Below, one piece after another: positions 45,504-56,592 of a DNA stretch of 64,000 nucleotides (position 1 is the stretch's first letter; every line of letters starts with the position of its first letter). Under the pieces are notes generated by a model that ran no database searches, was not told where the DNA came from, and saw only the letters and a list, made by a program, of their open reading frames with translations. The stretch covers positions 7,207,046 to 7,271,045 of the forward strand of contig JAJEKV010000002.1 of the NCBI GenBank assembly GCA_021234155.1, in the 5' to 3' direction. This DNA is from Isoetes taiwanensis (taxonomy: Eukaryota > Streptophyta > Lycopodiopsida > Isoetales > Isoetaceae). Both the position numbers and the translations under genes were made by a program.

Positions 45504-45760
45504 GAAGCATCAATACACTTATGAACATAAAGCTTTGATTATCTGATAATTTTATGTATGTAATAGGTAACAGACCTTAGTCTGCTAACAGGCATTAGTC
45601 TGGTTTTCTTAACACATCTCCAAACCTTTGGAATGTGTATTTTTGGCATTATGCCTACCAGTATACCTCTGATGGTATACAATATCACTATGTAAGTTTC
45701 TAGTATGAATACAAAACCCACCTTACCTCCAAAAAAAAAAAAAAAAGTAAGGTAAACATG

Positions 45761-46587
45761 TTAACGAAATTAGCATATGTGCATTCAAAATTCAAGGAAA
45801 ATGTTAGCGTGCTTCTTACTTTTCACATCATTTTTGTTTTAGAAAAACTTGCTCACAAGCTTCGATGCTTACAGGAACTACTAAAATTGCTTGCAACGTT
45901 AAAGAATAAAGAATGCCCCTATCTCACTAATAAGGATCAAAGTTTGATATGTAGTACTTTCATTCTCCAAGCACATTCTTCTCATCGCATGAAGCACGCA
46001 AATCTTTCAACTAAACATTTTATTTATGGCTCACGCAACAATAACGACATCAACCGTATCACCAAACTTTTGAAGTAAAGTATTCAACCATTTTGTAGTG
46101 ATCTCACATCTTATAGAATCATATCTGCATAGCCAAAATGTTCAAATAATTTGGATGCTTATGAGAAATGAACATCTTGCTCATACACAAACATTATTTA
46201 ATACATCCCTAACCAAAAAAAAAAAAAGGGGGAAAAATTTACAACATTTTTTGTTTTACTTAAAATGATATGATTGACTCAGTTGACAATAATAAGTTTC
46301 TTTAAAGTTCTCATTTGATAGCTGAAATTCTTCTTTGATATTTGTGAGAACTTCTTTTGCAAAGAGAGCTGATGGGTTCTCAATTTGAATCCTGAAGGGA
46401 TGAGAAAGGGAAAGTCAGACTAGACAATGGGCATATGACTATGGCGAAGCAGTAGATTGTGAGATAGTTTTTCCAACCATCAACACACAAATATCAGTAC
46501 AAATTGATTGCATTGAAGAAGTATGATAAATCATTGGCATGGAGTGGCTTGCCATAAAACAGAGCTCTATGATTAGTCCCATTAGAC
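45761..46587. other. Gene-free stretch after the L1
   Basis: Continuation of the pre-insertion sequence from 38931. A 106-codon open frame (45758-46078) shows no domain and I do not call it. Confidence 0.45.
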
Positions 46588-46740
46588 ACACTTGTTCATG
46601 GTTTTGGTGGAACCAATTTTTTTTAACAGAGTCGAGGTCTGTAGACCGGTGATATCTTTTATCATTTGGGAAAGATTTGGAATTGGTCCAAAAAGCTTTA
46701 CTGACTCAGGCACTCGGAGTCAAGTCCACGATTTCATACA
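46588..46740 (+). pseudogene. Short LINE family B fragment, inverted relative to its neighbour
   Basis: Plus-strand translation (MVLVEPIFFNRVEVCRPVIS, then a QKSFTD-like end) matches, in inverted orientation, the minus-strand segment at 46800-46945 (ALVKPVILYGYEGWGPAIS, WVQKSFLTYSLGV). Both correspond to the post-RT YGVEVWG motif of the LINE at 15150-18243. Confidence 0.6.
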
Positions 46741-46744
46741 CTAT

Positions 46745-48010
46745 TCTCCTCCAAACTATACTGCCAAAGAGACACAACTTCGGATTCTTGTCTACACTGG
46801 CCATGGGGCCACAGACTCCTAGGCTGTAAGTGAGAAAGGACTTTTGCACCCATTCCAAGCTCTCCCAAGCACTAGCACTAATAGCCGGTCCCCACCCTTC
46901 ATAGCCATATAGTATAACAGGCTTAACCAAAGCCCGAAACAAGTGGGATTTTCGTGATCAATCTTGAATCTCTGCACGAACAATTGTTTTGTATTGCATA
47001 GAGTGCTCGCCAACCAGCAGTCGCACGCTTGGTAATACACTTTGGGAACACTTTGGATAATGCACTATTCCCAAAGTGCGATCACACCAAAATATTTGCA
47101 GCTGTTTACAACTTCAACTTCTTGACTATCATAGCGCAAAGTTGGAACAATATGCCAAGAAGATTGAACTATCAAAAGATTAGTGTTTTGGAGATTAATA
47201 TGCAGGCCTATGTTCCCACAAAAATTGTGCAAAGCATATAAATGTTATTGCATACTGGCAGCTGTAGATGCCATAAGCGAAATATCATCAGCATACATAA
47301 GTTGTCTGATGATATATTGTACCAAATGTGGGCCTCCATCACATGAAGCTTGTGAGGTACCGTATCAAAAGCAGAAGTAAAATCCATAAAGCATGTATAG
47401 AGATCTTGTTTCAAGCTTTGACTATGTTCAATAAGCATGCGCAATGTGAAAATATGGTCTATCGTAGAATGGCATGGACGAAAGCCTACATGTTCTACAA
47501 AGCGTACACCAGTATGTTCTGTCCATGATGTCACCTGCTTCTTAGTAATACTGGCTAAAAGCTTGGAAAAGATGGGGCTGACCATGATCATGCAATAATT
47601 AGAAGGGTCATTCTTATCACCTGCTTTGTGAATTGGTATGACCTTACTGATAGCCCAAGTTTCTGGCAATCTTTCTTGCAAAGCTTGACTTAAAAGAGCA
47701 ATAATGATTGGAATCAATAGCGGACCCCCCATTTAAGCAATTCTGCTCGCAAACCTTGAAGCTCAGGAGACTTGCCATTGAATAGATGTCACAATCCTTC
47801 TTTGACTTCCTCCTCTATGAATTGAAGAATATTACATACCAAAGGAGGCGCAGAATTAAAAACTCCAGGATGATCATATAGTTGGATCAATTGCTCATCC
47901 CATTGCTGCATAGAAACATGCCCAAGGATAAGATGCGGTCGATATAATTGTGGGGAGATGAACTAGGCATAGATCTCATATTAGGATCATTATGCTTTGA
48001 AGAATAAGCT
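46745..48010 (-). pseudogene. LINE family B reverse transcriptase remnant
   Basis: On the minus strand, from high to low coordinate: LGHVSMQQWDEQLIQLYD (matching LGNVTSDQWRQWLEELYG of the first LINE), HLFNGKSPELQGL, ETWAISKVIPIHKAGDKND, VGFRPCHSTIDHIFTLRML, CFMDFTSAFDTVPH, then post-RT FRALVKPVILYGYEGWG. The catalytic YADD block lies in a damaged interval. Several frames are needed. Related to but clearly older than the copy at 15150. Confidence 0.75.
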
Positions 48011-49280
48011 AGAGATGCCTTGGTTGCATGAGAATAGGAATGTTCCAAAGCAGCAATTCGACCAGGTATTTTCTTAGCAAGCTTCGTCACTTGCCAGGTC
48101 AGGCTTTCTTCTAATGTTGTCAAGTATTACAACTAGTAGACACATCAAAGACACGACGGAGTAAATCTTGCCTATGCTTGCCTATATCAACTATTAGGTG
48201 CTTCACATTTATATGACACGCATCAAACTCTAACTTTGCACCCTCAATTGCATCCCAAAGCTTTGCATGTTTGACATTAATTTTACCAGTTAGTGTTTCA
48301 AGGTCATTAAGGCACTTTTCCAAATCAGACCTCAATGCATATCTGAATTGTATCATCTCTTGTTGTTGCATGTGCAAAGTAGTAGTAAGAATGTCAAACT
48401 TGTTTTCTAAGTCTTTTTGAAGCAAATTGACATAAACAGGAAGACGGGGTGGATGAGGGACCTTGGATCTGGAGTCAATGTCTCAGTAATCCGCTCCCCT
48501 TCATCAGTCTGAGTTGAACCTCCAACGCATGTTGAAGGTATCTCTGGGCAATTTGCGCTGCCAACATCTGTAGCGGATCCGCATTAACAATATGCGTTGA
48601 ACCTCCAACGCATATTGGAGGTTCCTCTGAGCCATCTGCACTGCCAGCACCTATGGAAGTTTGCATTGGATAAGGCTTGTCCCATTGAGAGTAAAGATGC
48701 AATGCCTTATCCAATGTATATTGTGTATAATATCTTTATTGAGATGTTGAGTGAACCTCACCTTTGTATCTGTTATCTTTGTTCCTGGATCTTAAAGACT
48801 TGAAGGGGTGACGATCAGACTTTAGTTGGTTTGATTGAGGTGTTGGTGTGCTAGCAAAGGGGTCTACATGCACATCAGAAAGGTCCTCTTCCTGTTGCAA
48901 AGGAATGGAAGGAGCCATCGCCTCTAGAAGGTCGAAATGGAACAAATCTGCAGAAGATACTACTAGCACAGAATCCTTGAGAGGGCCGAACTAATCAGAT
49001 CCAAAATGGTGACTATTCGCCAAAGAACCCTTGCAATCTATATATCATTGGCAAGATCACAGAGTAAGCTTTCCAACTCGCCAAAAAACACTCCAATCTA
49101 ACTTTGGGTGCTCCAATATGAGCAAAAAGGTACTACCAGTGCATGAGCTTTTTTTATAGGCACTAGAGAGAGAAAATCATGGCGCTAGAGACAAGCGAAT
49201 CCACCTTGATTTTTAGGTCTTGTGACAGTGTACCAATTAACCATACATGATTTTTGCCCCAAATAAAATTCCTAACTATT
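48011..49280. other. Minus-strand open frames of unknown origin
   Basis: The minus strand carries a coiled-coil-like frame at 48120-48425 (HMQQQEMIQFRYALRSDLEK) and shorter polar frames at 48475-48714 and 48736-48969. They sit upstream of the family B reverse transcriptase and could be its decayed 5' part, but no endonuclease motif is visible. An 18-bp word (GTTGAACCTCCAACGCAT) occurs twice, at about 48513 and 48596. Confidence 0.35.
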
Positions 49281-49288
49281 CTTTCCAA

Positions 49289-49741
49289 TTATTTATAAAT
49301 GCACTTCTTGGGAGCAAGCAAAGCTGAAAAGAAGTATATGTGAGAGCTTGCTATGACAGAATTGTCAATGACTGTTCTGCCGGCTAAGAATGAGCAATTT
49401 CCATAATTAATCATCTTTCTTTCAATTCTAGAAACAATAGCAGACCAACGACCTTTGAGATCGACGTCCAAATGTGCTGTCTTGCTAACATCCGTGGTTT
49501 TAAAGGTATAGATTAATCTCAAGCTATCAACCTTCTGGGAATGCCCCAGAAAGAAAGGAGACATAGTCGTGCAACATATATTTTTGAATCTCAATCCATA
49601 AAAAAAAATCCTCCTTTGAGGTTTAGCTATTTGGGATCTCACTATTGCCACCAAGGTAAATTTGAAAAGAGAGGAGGTGCTAAGGTGAGAAGGTTTTGGC
49701 CAACTTGTAGCAGAGCATTTGAAAATATAGCAGAGGCACAT
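49289..49741 (-). pseudogene. L1-type LINE post-RT fragment
   Basis: A 150-codon minus-strand frame contains LDVDLKGRWSAIVSRIERKM, then INYGNCSFLAGRTVIDNSVI and SSHIYFFSALLAP. This is the conserved segment after the RT palm in plant L1 ORF2 (KIEKKLxxWxxxxLSLAGRxxxxxxVL ... ASCWAP). It comes from a lineage related to the remnant at 33.7-34.4 kb. Confidence 0.65.
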
Positions 49742-49890
49742 AATGTTTTATTGTATTTTGCATTTTTAAGGGTAACACTTTGTTGCATTAGCAACTTCTT
49801 CCATCGGATGTGGCACATACTGTTTTATTGTATTTTGCATCTAAGGGTAACTCTTTGTTGATTTAACAACTTCTTTTGTCGGATGTGGCC
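49738..49890. repeat. Two tandem 76-bp units
   Basis: The unit TTTTATTGTATTTTGCAT ... CTTCTTYYRTCGGATGTGGC is repeated with about 10% divergence. Confidence 0.8.
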
Positions 49891-50484
49891 GAGGCAACTT
49901 ATAGATCTCCATTTATAGGGCACGTGGCAAAGTCGATGGGTGAAGATATTCTAGATGTGGTGATTCTTTCGCAGTGATTTCGCTGGACAGAATTAGCCAC
50001 AATTGCGCGGTCGGGATTCTGAAGGAAATTTTCGATGGGAGATTTCTCCTCTAGTCCGAATCCAAATCGTCTGGGATCACTACCATTTTGATCATATGAG
50101 ATGGATAGAGATGCGGATGCAAGCCAAAAACCAGATCGAGTGCCTCTAGATCTGTGCGCAATTTCAATCGGCCAATTTAGGTGCATGTATGGGACGCCTC
50201 ACATGTCACCGGCAAGTTTTTGCCGAACGTCAAGCCGTTGAGCCGCTCAGGTGTAAACTGCTCCAGCAGTTCGGGGACGAACGGTTCAGACGTCAAACCG
50301 GCCATCTCAGATGAACTACATGTGAATACCTAAAGATTTACATCTAAACCGTCCCTAAGGTGATCCCAAGGGAATCACCCCATGTCGATGGTATTCTAGA
50401 AGAAATACGGCTTGAAATCCATACCGTCACATACGAACACCGTACAATACGTATAGGGTAAATCATGGAGGAAAGGCTAAGGCT
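49891..50484 (+). promoter_or_regulatory. Upstream region of the CITRX gene
   Basis: No other gene is supported here; a minus-strand frame (49899-50186) has no recognisable domain. The last hundred bases should hold the core promoter and leader, but I find no convincing TATA box. An upstream ATG at 50465, out of frame with the main start, could affect translation. Confidence 0.35.
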
Positions 50485-51755
50485 ATGGCTATGGCGACTT
50501 GTGCTCCGGTGTCGCCGGCCATTACATACAAAAGGCCCAGTTTAGTTAACAGATCAAGTCTCCATTCCCAAACTGGGGGGAACTCGTTTGCCGTGAGAAC
50601 GGGATGGAAGGGAGCCGGATTGAGAATTGGCTTACAAATCCAAGGCGGAAAGATCCAGAGTAAAAGCATGCAAAGATTTTCAACCTCTGCATGCTACGAT
50701 TACCGAGTGGTAAGCCCGTTTTTTGCATCGTAAGTATAAAGCTGCATATTGGCGAGCTCAATTCAGTCTGCAGGCTTGCTTTTGTAGAAAAAAGTAAGCG
50801 CGAAAGAGCTAGACAGTATTTTGTCTAAGGAGAGGGATATTCCGATGGTGGTTGATTTCTACGCAACCTGGTGTGGACCATGTGTTTTACTTGCGCAGGA
50901 GCTTGAGAAGGTATGTTTGGTTTCTATTGTTTGCATGTTTAGAAATCTTAAAGCTGGAAGAAATAATGATCTTGACATTCTAGGCATTTAGTAAATTTCT
51001 TAAAGATAGATATCTTGGTTTTAAGATAGATATCTTGGTTCTGGCCTTGCCAGTTCTTTATCAGAATATCAGTGGGTCTTGAGCAAGCCGTATTTGATGT
51101 AATCTTGGTATGCAAACAGGAGCAAATGCTTCCTCTTGGCTACTATGTTCATGAAAGTTAGACAGCTGTCCTATCTTATATTTCTTACTGCACCACAAAC
51201 CAGATAAAGGTGGGGCGTTTATTCTGACCACCGTACAAATCTTTCAGCTATATTGTTAAAAGTTTTCTAATGTTATAATAGTAGCTATGCGAAAAATAAG
51301 TGTTAAAAGTTGTTTCTTTAGAATGTATGTTGCTGAGGGGATTTTTACATCAGCTTGCGCTCGAGTATGGTAATTCTGTCAAGTTTGTGAAAGTGGATAC
51401 AGACGAAGAGCATGAGCTTGCTTCACAAATGGAGGTTAGTGTTTCAAAACCATCAGAGTTTCATGGAAAACCTTATGAGTCACGTTCTTTTTCTATGAGA
51501 GGTCCCATAATATCCTATTGCGTTTTCTGAAATTAATTAAGGTCCTACAAAAGAATGAAGGTCTTCTTTGTATAGGAAATACCACGATGATAGTTTATTT
51601 GTGCATCTTTTACAGTTCAATTGCTGTTTTGATTTTAGATTCGTGGGCTTCCAACCATGATATTTGTAAGCCATGACTCAAGCAAACAAGCTATCCGAAC
51701 TGAAGGTTTACTACCAGCTCAAGTTATACGAGATATTATTGAGAAAGAGCTATAA
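50485..51755 (+). CDS. CITRX: Chloroplast thioredoxin CITRX / Trx z
   Basis: Four exons join in phase 0 to 181 codons: 50485-50709, 50788-50910, 51354-51434, 51639-51755. Exon 1 encodes a Ser/Thr/Arg-rich, acid-poor leader typical of a plastid transit peptide. Exon 2 carries DIPMVVDFYATWCGPC with the redox-active WCGPC site, followed by VLLAQELEK. Exon 3 gives VKFVKVDTDEEHELA and exon 4 RGLPTMIFV (with the cis-Pro loop) and RTEGLLPAQVIRDII. The AQELEK, DEEHELASQM and RTEGLLPAQ segments distinguish CITRX/Trx z from m-, f-, x- and y-type thioredoxins. In Arabidopsis this protein is part of the plastid-encoded RNA polymerase complex and binds the fructokinase-like proteins FLN1 and FLN2; in tomato it was found as a Cf-9 interactor. 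All splice sites are GT-AG. The gene appears intact. Confidence 0.95.
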
Positions 51756-52552
51756 TGGAAAAATCACATTATTATAAAGATGTCGCTGGTTCTTTTGTAA
51801 GGTACTAATGTAATGTTATTTTGGTGTAACCAGTTCCCATAAGCATGGAAGAGTTTCTATGTATCTCATATTAGTGAAATTTTTGTCAGCCAATAAAACA
51901 CCAAGGCAGTTTGGGCACCAGTGCTGTTACTATTTTGGAATTAACAGGTTGGGAGTTATTTTTGCCATTGTTAATTTTTTATTCCCATTAATAATTTTAC
52001 ATCTTATTAGCGTTGTATTTGGTCTTTCACACTTGATAATTAGCACCCAGAGTCGATTGCTCAATCACAATCTGGCGGGTTTCTTCAATGATCTGTCCAC
52101 ATTAGAGCTGATGCATTAGCTAGGTTGCTTACTTTGTTTTTTCTTTTTGTTGAAATAACTTGGCTTAAACTCCTTTGATGAAGAAGATATTTTGAAAATT
52201 ACGAATTTGAGTTTTTCGATTTTTCGGAATTACGCCCTTTTTCCACAGTATCCCCAAAATTTGATTGGGGAGTTAAACGCCATTTTTTCACAGTAGTTGC
52301 AAAATACGATTGCCATATACAATGTATGACACCATACAGGGATAAAAATGAGACACAAATTTAAATTTGCTTTTCCAATGCATGGTAGGGTGCTTTTCCA
52401 ATGCATAGTAGGGCTAAAAATGAGACACATAAATTTAAACTTGCTTTTTCAATGCATGGTAGTCATAAAATATGACACCACTAAAATATTAGTGGAAAAC
52501 CATGAAAATTATATTAATGCGATGGTTTATGGTTTTTAGGTTTTAATATTAA
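51756..52552. other. 3' region of CITRX and gene-free stretch
   Basis: The 3' UTR probably ends near 51900. At about 52340-52480 there is a short degenerate tandem repeat around GCTTTTCCAATGCATGGTAG and AAATGAGACACA. No gene is visible. Confidence 0.5.
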
Positions 52553-53027
52553 GTACACCCGATTTGGGTTGGCCTCCCGTTCCTAATTTTCATAGAAACC
52601 CTTCCAAATTTCAATGAAGACCCTTCCTATTTTCTACGGAAACCTTCTGTGTTCCATTAAAACTAGGAAGGGTAATTTCTATGGAATAAAACTAGGAAGG
52701 GTAATTTCTATGGAAGCCCTTCCGAATTTCTAAGTTTGGAAAATAGGAAGGGTTTTCGTGGAAAACGGTAAGGGTTTCTAGTTTTGAAAACCGGAAGGTT
52801 TTCCATAGAAAATAAGAAGGGCTTCCACCCTTTTTTTAGTATTTTTAATATTCACACGTGGCGACCTTTATAGATCATGCCTTTCAAGACGGACGCCGCC
52901 CATTAATGGGGCACGCTCATAAAATGCACGCCACCCGAGAATTCAAAATTTAATTCAAATGGAAACCCTTCCTATTGTCATTGGAAAATAGGAAGGGCTT
53001 TCATATCTTATCAAAAAAATTCCAAGG

Positions 53028-54293
53028 GTGTATGCTCTTCTTGCGCTTGCACTCCGCCATTGTATTCTCCTTATAGATCCAGAGCTTGACACGTTTGAAC
53101 GATGCGATGAGGATGCTTCTATAGATTCATCTCTATATGATTCGGACGAAACTGTAAGTGATTTTGCTTTTGAAATTATGGACAATGTTGCAAGTTTTGA
53201 GGATCTACATGATGAAGATAATACAAGACCAAATATGGATTATGATCCCTTGGAAGAGGAACGTTACATTCAACTATTTCCTCCTATTCCTGTAATTGCC
53301 TTAGCCAAGGGCTACGCTTTTAATGAAGCTTTATACTATTTGATGGTGCATTGTGTCCTAAGTTCTGTCCATCCCTCTATTAAAGATGTCCTTCAAGCTG
53401 ATCCTAATTATTCGGCGGGGTATGTTCGCCAAACACAAAAGCCACGAGATACACAAATCATAAGGAGGTGGTCGAGCTTCCAAGAGAAGTTGCAAGTTCA
53501 TACAGAATCTCGTCTTCTCATGCGCTTGACCTTTGGCAAATGGCTCTATATCCCACCATCATGGGTGTGGAAGCAAATCATTTTCAGAGCTCATGTCGAA
53601 GGTGGTCTAGGCCATTTGCCTATATGCCCCACCCTAGATAACATCAAGAAGGTATGGCAGGTTGGAGCCAAGTTTCATGGCATTCCAGAAGATTATGTGA
53701 AACAATGCATAGAAGTATGTGGGTGCAGTTCTCGTCCAACGAAGCCTACGAGGAGACAAGAGTTATTCAATTATGAGGAGATACTGCCATATCACTCCTT
53801 GAAAAGTCGAGTGGAGCAGTTACAAATAGATCACAAGGTCAGGTTGCTTCAACGCCATACTAGGGATTGGATGAATGATATGATATGTATTGATTACATC
53901 TGTCATCGAGGGGGAAGTGCTCGGAGGCGTGGTCTGTGTCACGAAAGACAGACACGAAAGAGTTTCAAGATAAGATGCGGGTTTCGTCTTCGCACAGTGT
54001 TGCTGAGCAATCCGAGTACAGATAGTTCTGCCACAATGCACATTCGTGTTGGGCATGATGGACACAACCCGTTGTCTGAAGATGATGAATGGTCCTGGTC
54101 CTTGCATCCCTCTGTTGCAGAGGTGACTGCTAACATGTTGCTAGACACGAGAGATTTTCAAGCTGTGTGGAGTAATATGTTAGAGAGAGGAAAGGAGTTG
54201 TATCGCACTACCACACCGGTTGAGAGAGCCACTTATCACTTCAAGGTGGCCCACGAGGACATATGGCACAATGGTTACCACTTATACGTATAA
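53028..54293 (+). CDS. H2C2 zinc-domain protein of the transposon-like family
   Basis: A 421-codon open stretch; the first ATG in frame is 53178, and the frame is open from 52992, so the true start (or an upstream exon) is unresolved. In the middle, KWLYIPPSWVWKQIIFRAHV is followed by a GGLGHLP line and YVKQCIEVCGC. This matches the H2C2 zinc-binding domain that precedes the catalytic core in retroviral-type integrases and Ginger-like transposases. No DDE core follows. Further on, KIRCGFRLRTVLL with HIRVGHDGHNP resembles the Cys/His DNA-binding fold found at the start of FAR1/MULE-type proteins (FLYWCH/WRKY-GCM1-like). Near the C-terminus is SWSLHPSVAEVTANML. The long intact frame suggests recent activity or ongoing selection. 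The domain mix is unusual. Confidence 0.6.
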   Translation: MYALLALALRHCILLIDPELDTFERCDEDASIDSSLYDSDETVSDFAFEIMDNVASFEDLHDEDNTRPNMDYDPLEEERYIQLFPPIPVIALAKGYAFNEALYYLMVHCVLSSVHPSIKDVLQADPNYSAGYVRQTQKPRDTQIIRRWSSFQEKLQVHTESRLLMRLTFGKWLYIPPSWVWKQIIFRAHVEGGLGHLPICPTLDNIKKVWQVGAKFHGIPEDYVKQCIEVCGCSSRPTKPTRRQELFNYEEILPYHSLKSRVEQLQIDHKVRLLQRHTRDWMNDMICIDYICHRGGSARRRGLCHERQTRKSFKIRCGFRLRTVLLSNPSTDSSATMHIRVGHDGHNPLSEDDEWSWSLHPSVAEVTANMLLDTRDFQAVWSNMLERGKELYRTTTPVERATYHFKVAHEDIWHNGYHLYV

Positions 54294-54985
54294 AAGGTAT
54301 GTACACTTATCCAACATGGAAGGAATGAAATAAGTTTTTTATCTTTCTTGGGAACAAAGAAGAACTTCCCATCAAACAAATCATAATTGTGAATGAATTG
54401 GCTAGTTCGCATTTGGTTTTTTATTTCATTTTACATTTGGTTCAGCCCTTTTCTATTTTGCTAGAGAACAGCCTCTAGGTTTTTGCCATGACCATTTACA
54501 TATGAGAAGAAATATCTTGCAATAAAACGACACTTGGAGTGCCTTTGTATTAATATTTAAATATGTTACATGTAAAGTTGTCGGTTTGATTGCTCCAAAA
54601 CCCAAGTGTTTCTAATATTTTTCAATGGAAATAAAAACTTCGAAGAGGATTGATGATCTGCCCAATTGATAAATGCTTTCCACCTTCAAGCATTCAAGAA
54701 TTCATTGGAATTAAGCTAATTTTAGATACAATTATTTATCTCCTAATTGCATCCAAAAACAACTATAATGGACAAGACGGAGAAATTATTCTAACCTTCT
54801 TTTGTGCTCCAAGCTGCAGAACATGCCCTTATAAGATAAAAAAACTACCTTTGCCTCTGCCAATATCAAACTTAAAAAAAAAAGAAAAAAAAAAACATTA
54901 TAAATCAAAGCATTCTAAATAATGATTTTAAGTAACAAAGATCAAACCATTCTCTGCCCCCTATCTCTGCCTCTCTGCCAGAATC
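54294..54985. other. Spacer inside copy 1
   Basis: AT-rich with an A-rich stretch at about 54875-54900; no coding sequence recognised. Confidence 0.4.
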
Positions 54986-54992
54986 AGATAAC

Positions 54993-55446
54993 TCAAAGCA
55001 CACTAATCATCAGAACAGGCCTGTCTGCAAGAATCTGAGTAGAAAATTTTTCCAAATATTTTCTGTTTGATGCAGAGTTTCCCATGCTTGCAAGAACATC
55101 TAACAGATCCAGAGACCACTGCCAGTTTCTGATGAGAAAAATACCCATGTTCAATCCAATCCAGCTTTTATTTTGGTATATAAGATGGTCCCAGCCATAG
55201 AGGACAAGATTATAATTTTGATATTTATGCAAAGGAAGCTTAAAACTCATGTCGATAAATAAAGCATCACTATCTACCCACCATCCATTCTGATTCTGGA
55301 TGTGCAAGCATGGTAGCCCTAATCAGAGGCAATTTTACCCAAAAGCCTGGCAAATCCGGCTCCAATGTGGCCACATTGTAAAAAAATCTCAATCCCCAAT
55401 CCGGCAGTAATCCATCTTGTTCCGGGTGAATTTTAGCCGCGTTCCT
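54993..55446 (-). pseudogene. Captured fragment of a GT34 glycosyltransferase gene
   Basis: The minus strand reads FYNVATLEPDLPGFWVKLPL, TMLAHPESEW, then (after a one-base shift) WWVDSDALFIDMSF with the DSD metal-binding motif, YNLVLYGWDHLIY, SWIGLNMGIFLIRN and WSLDLLDVLASMG. These are the conserved core of GT34 enzymes (xyloglucan xylosyltransferases and galactomannan galactosyltransferases of the Golgi). Only about 150 residues of the catalytic domain are present, without the membrane anchor or C-terminus. A frameshift and altered residues make it non-functional. It lies between the two ends of copy 1, so it was probably captured by the element. Confidence 0.8.
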
Positions 55447-55847
55447 TCTGATCCTTTTGTTCCTGCAAAAAAATAAGAAATAAAAAGGGCAATGCTTCTA
55501 TAACTCTGAAAATTGAAGGCAACATTAGCTTTTCTGGCCCTCATACATGATTACACTAAAACCTAATCGTTCTCTCAGAATTTCTCTCTCCTAACATCGC
55601 GGAAATCGTCCTCTCAGAATTCGTCTCTCAGAATATCAGAATATCGCAGGAGAAAGAGGAAACACAGAAGCTTTTTCTTGGCCGAGAGAATTAATTACAG
55701 AGTATTAATTAGCAGTGGATCTCCTCCACCCAATTTTTTTATTAGATTCTAATTTTAACGGAAACCCTTCTGGATTAAGCATAGGAAACCCCTCCGGATT
55801 TCATGGAAATCTGGAAGTGTTTCCATGTTGAAGCCAGGAAGGGTTGA

Positions 55848-56592
55848 GCCACGAACAGTTGAAGAAACTAATGGTGAGCTTAAAGTTTACATAAAAATGG
55901 ATGAAATGGAACTTAAAAAGTTTGTGACATATGAGAGGGTATCCATTACTATCATGAATAAAGCGATTGAGAATGCAATTGCACATGACAGATCAAAGAG
56001 CAATAAAAATAAGAAGAAATATGCAGAGAAGACAGATGCCAAGAAGAAGGTTAAAGAGAAATGGTTCCCATGTCAAGCTGAAGATGACACTTGGTGGTTA
56101 GGTCTCTTTGAAATTCAGACGGAGATGCAGGAGGTATTGAAATCGGTTTTGAATCAAACTAACATCCCGAGCATAATATCTAGATTTCAGAGAGGGGAAG
56201 AACTGCAAGTAGATCAATATGGATCTTACAAAGTCATTTTTCACTTGACCTCAAATTTAAGAACCCAAAAAGCAATGTACAATATAAGTGGTGGAGGACG
56301 AGGAACATGCAAAAATTGTCTATATTACAATCATGCAAGGAAGTCAAGTACTGGCACGATAGTTTCAAACTTGTTCCTCAACCAAGCAAATCCTCCTGAT
56401 TGGGAAGGAAACGGTCCTAAGTTCTATGGTATCTTTCCCATTCCATTAGAGAGAGTCCATGTCTTCACTTTGCACGGTTTTGTTAGAATAATCGATAAGA
56501 TGATATTCTTGGGTTGTAGATTCGTGCGGAACATTGCAGACAAGAGAAAAAGAGAAGAAGGAATTCCAGAGTTGAACAGGTTCTATCATTGA
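55848..56592 (+). CDS. Transposase-like protein fragment beside the element
   Basis: An open frame of about 248 codons after the element end; the nearest upstream ATG (55825) lies in the element's terminal repeat, so the start is unknown. Features: a Lys-rich segment (SKSNKNKKKYAEKTDAKKK), then VIFHLTSNLRTQKAMYN, a CKNCLYYNH Cys/His pair and VHVFTLHGFVRIIDKM. The order Asp-containing strand, CxxC, then VHxxTLHxxxRI is what I recall from a group of large uncharacterised transposase-like proteins in plants and invertebrates, but I cannot name the family with confidence. It ends at TGA 56590. It may be the second protein of the autonomous element whose first protein is 53028-54293. Confidence 0.45.

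Larger units (their letters stand above)
38947..45745 (+). mobile_element. Recent L1-type LINE insertion, 6.8 kb
   Basis: Flanked by a perfect 15-bp target duplication (AGTAAGGTAAACATG at 38932-38946 and 45746-45760) and ending in a run of about 16 A, the marks of target-primed reverse transcription. It contains a 94-bp leader, ORF1 (39041-41374), ORF2 starting at 41371 and a third frame (45138-45503). The leader has a hairpin with 8-bp arms (GATGGCGC at 38983 and GCGCCATC at 38999). An intact target duplication and ORF1 suggest recent arrival, but ORF2 is already broken. Confidence 0.93.
52553..55851. mobile_element. Pack-type transposon-like element, copy 1
   Basis: The left end (52553-53010) matches 57831-58320 over about 0.45 kb and starts TACACCCGATTTGGGTTG. 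The right end (55460-55851) matches 61010-61290 but lacks the last 40-60 bp that hold the CCAAATCGGGTGG inverted end of copy 2. Both ends are crowded with GGAAACCCTTCC motifs in both orientations. Cargo between the ends is a 421-codon reading frame with an H2C2 site and a reversed fragment of a GT34 gene. Family class is uncertain; the inverted CRCCCGATTTGG ends suggest a TIR DNA transposon. Confidence 0.7.
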
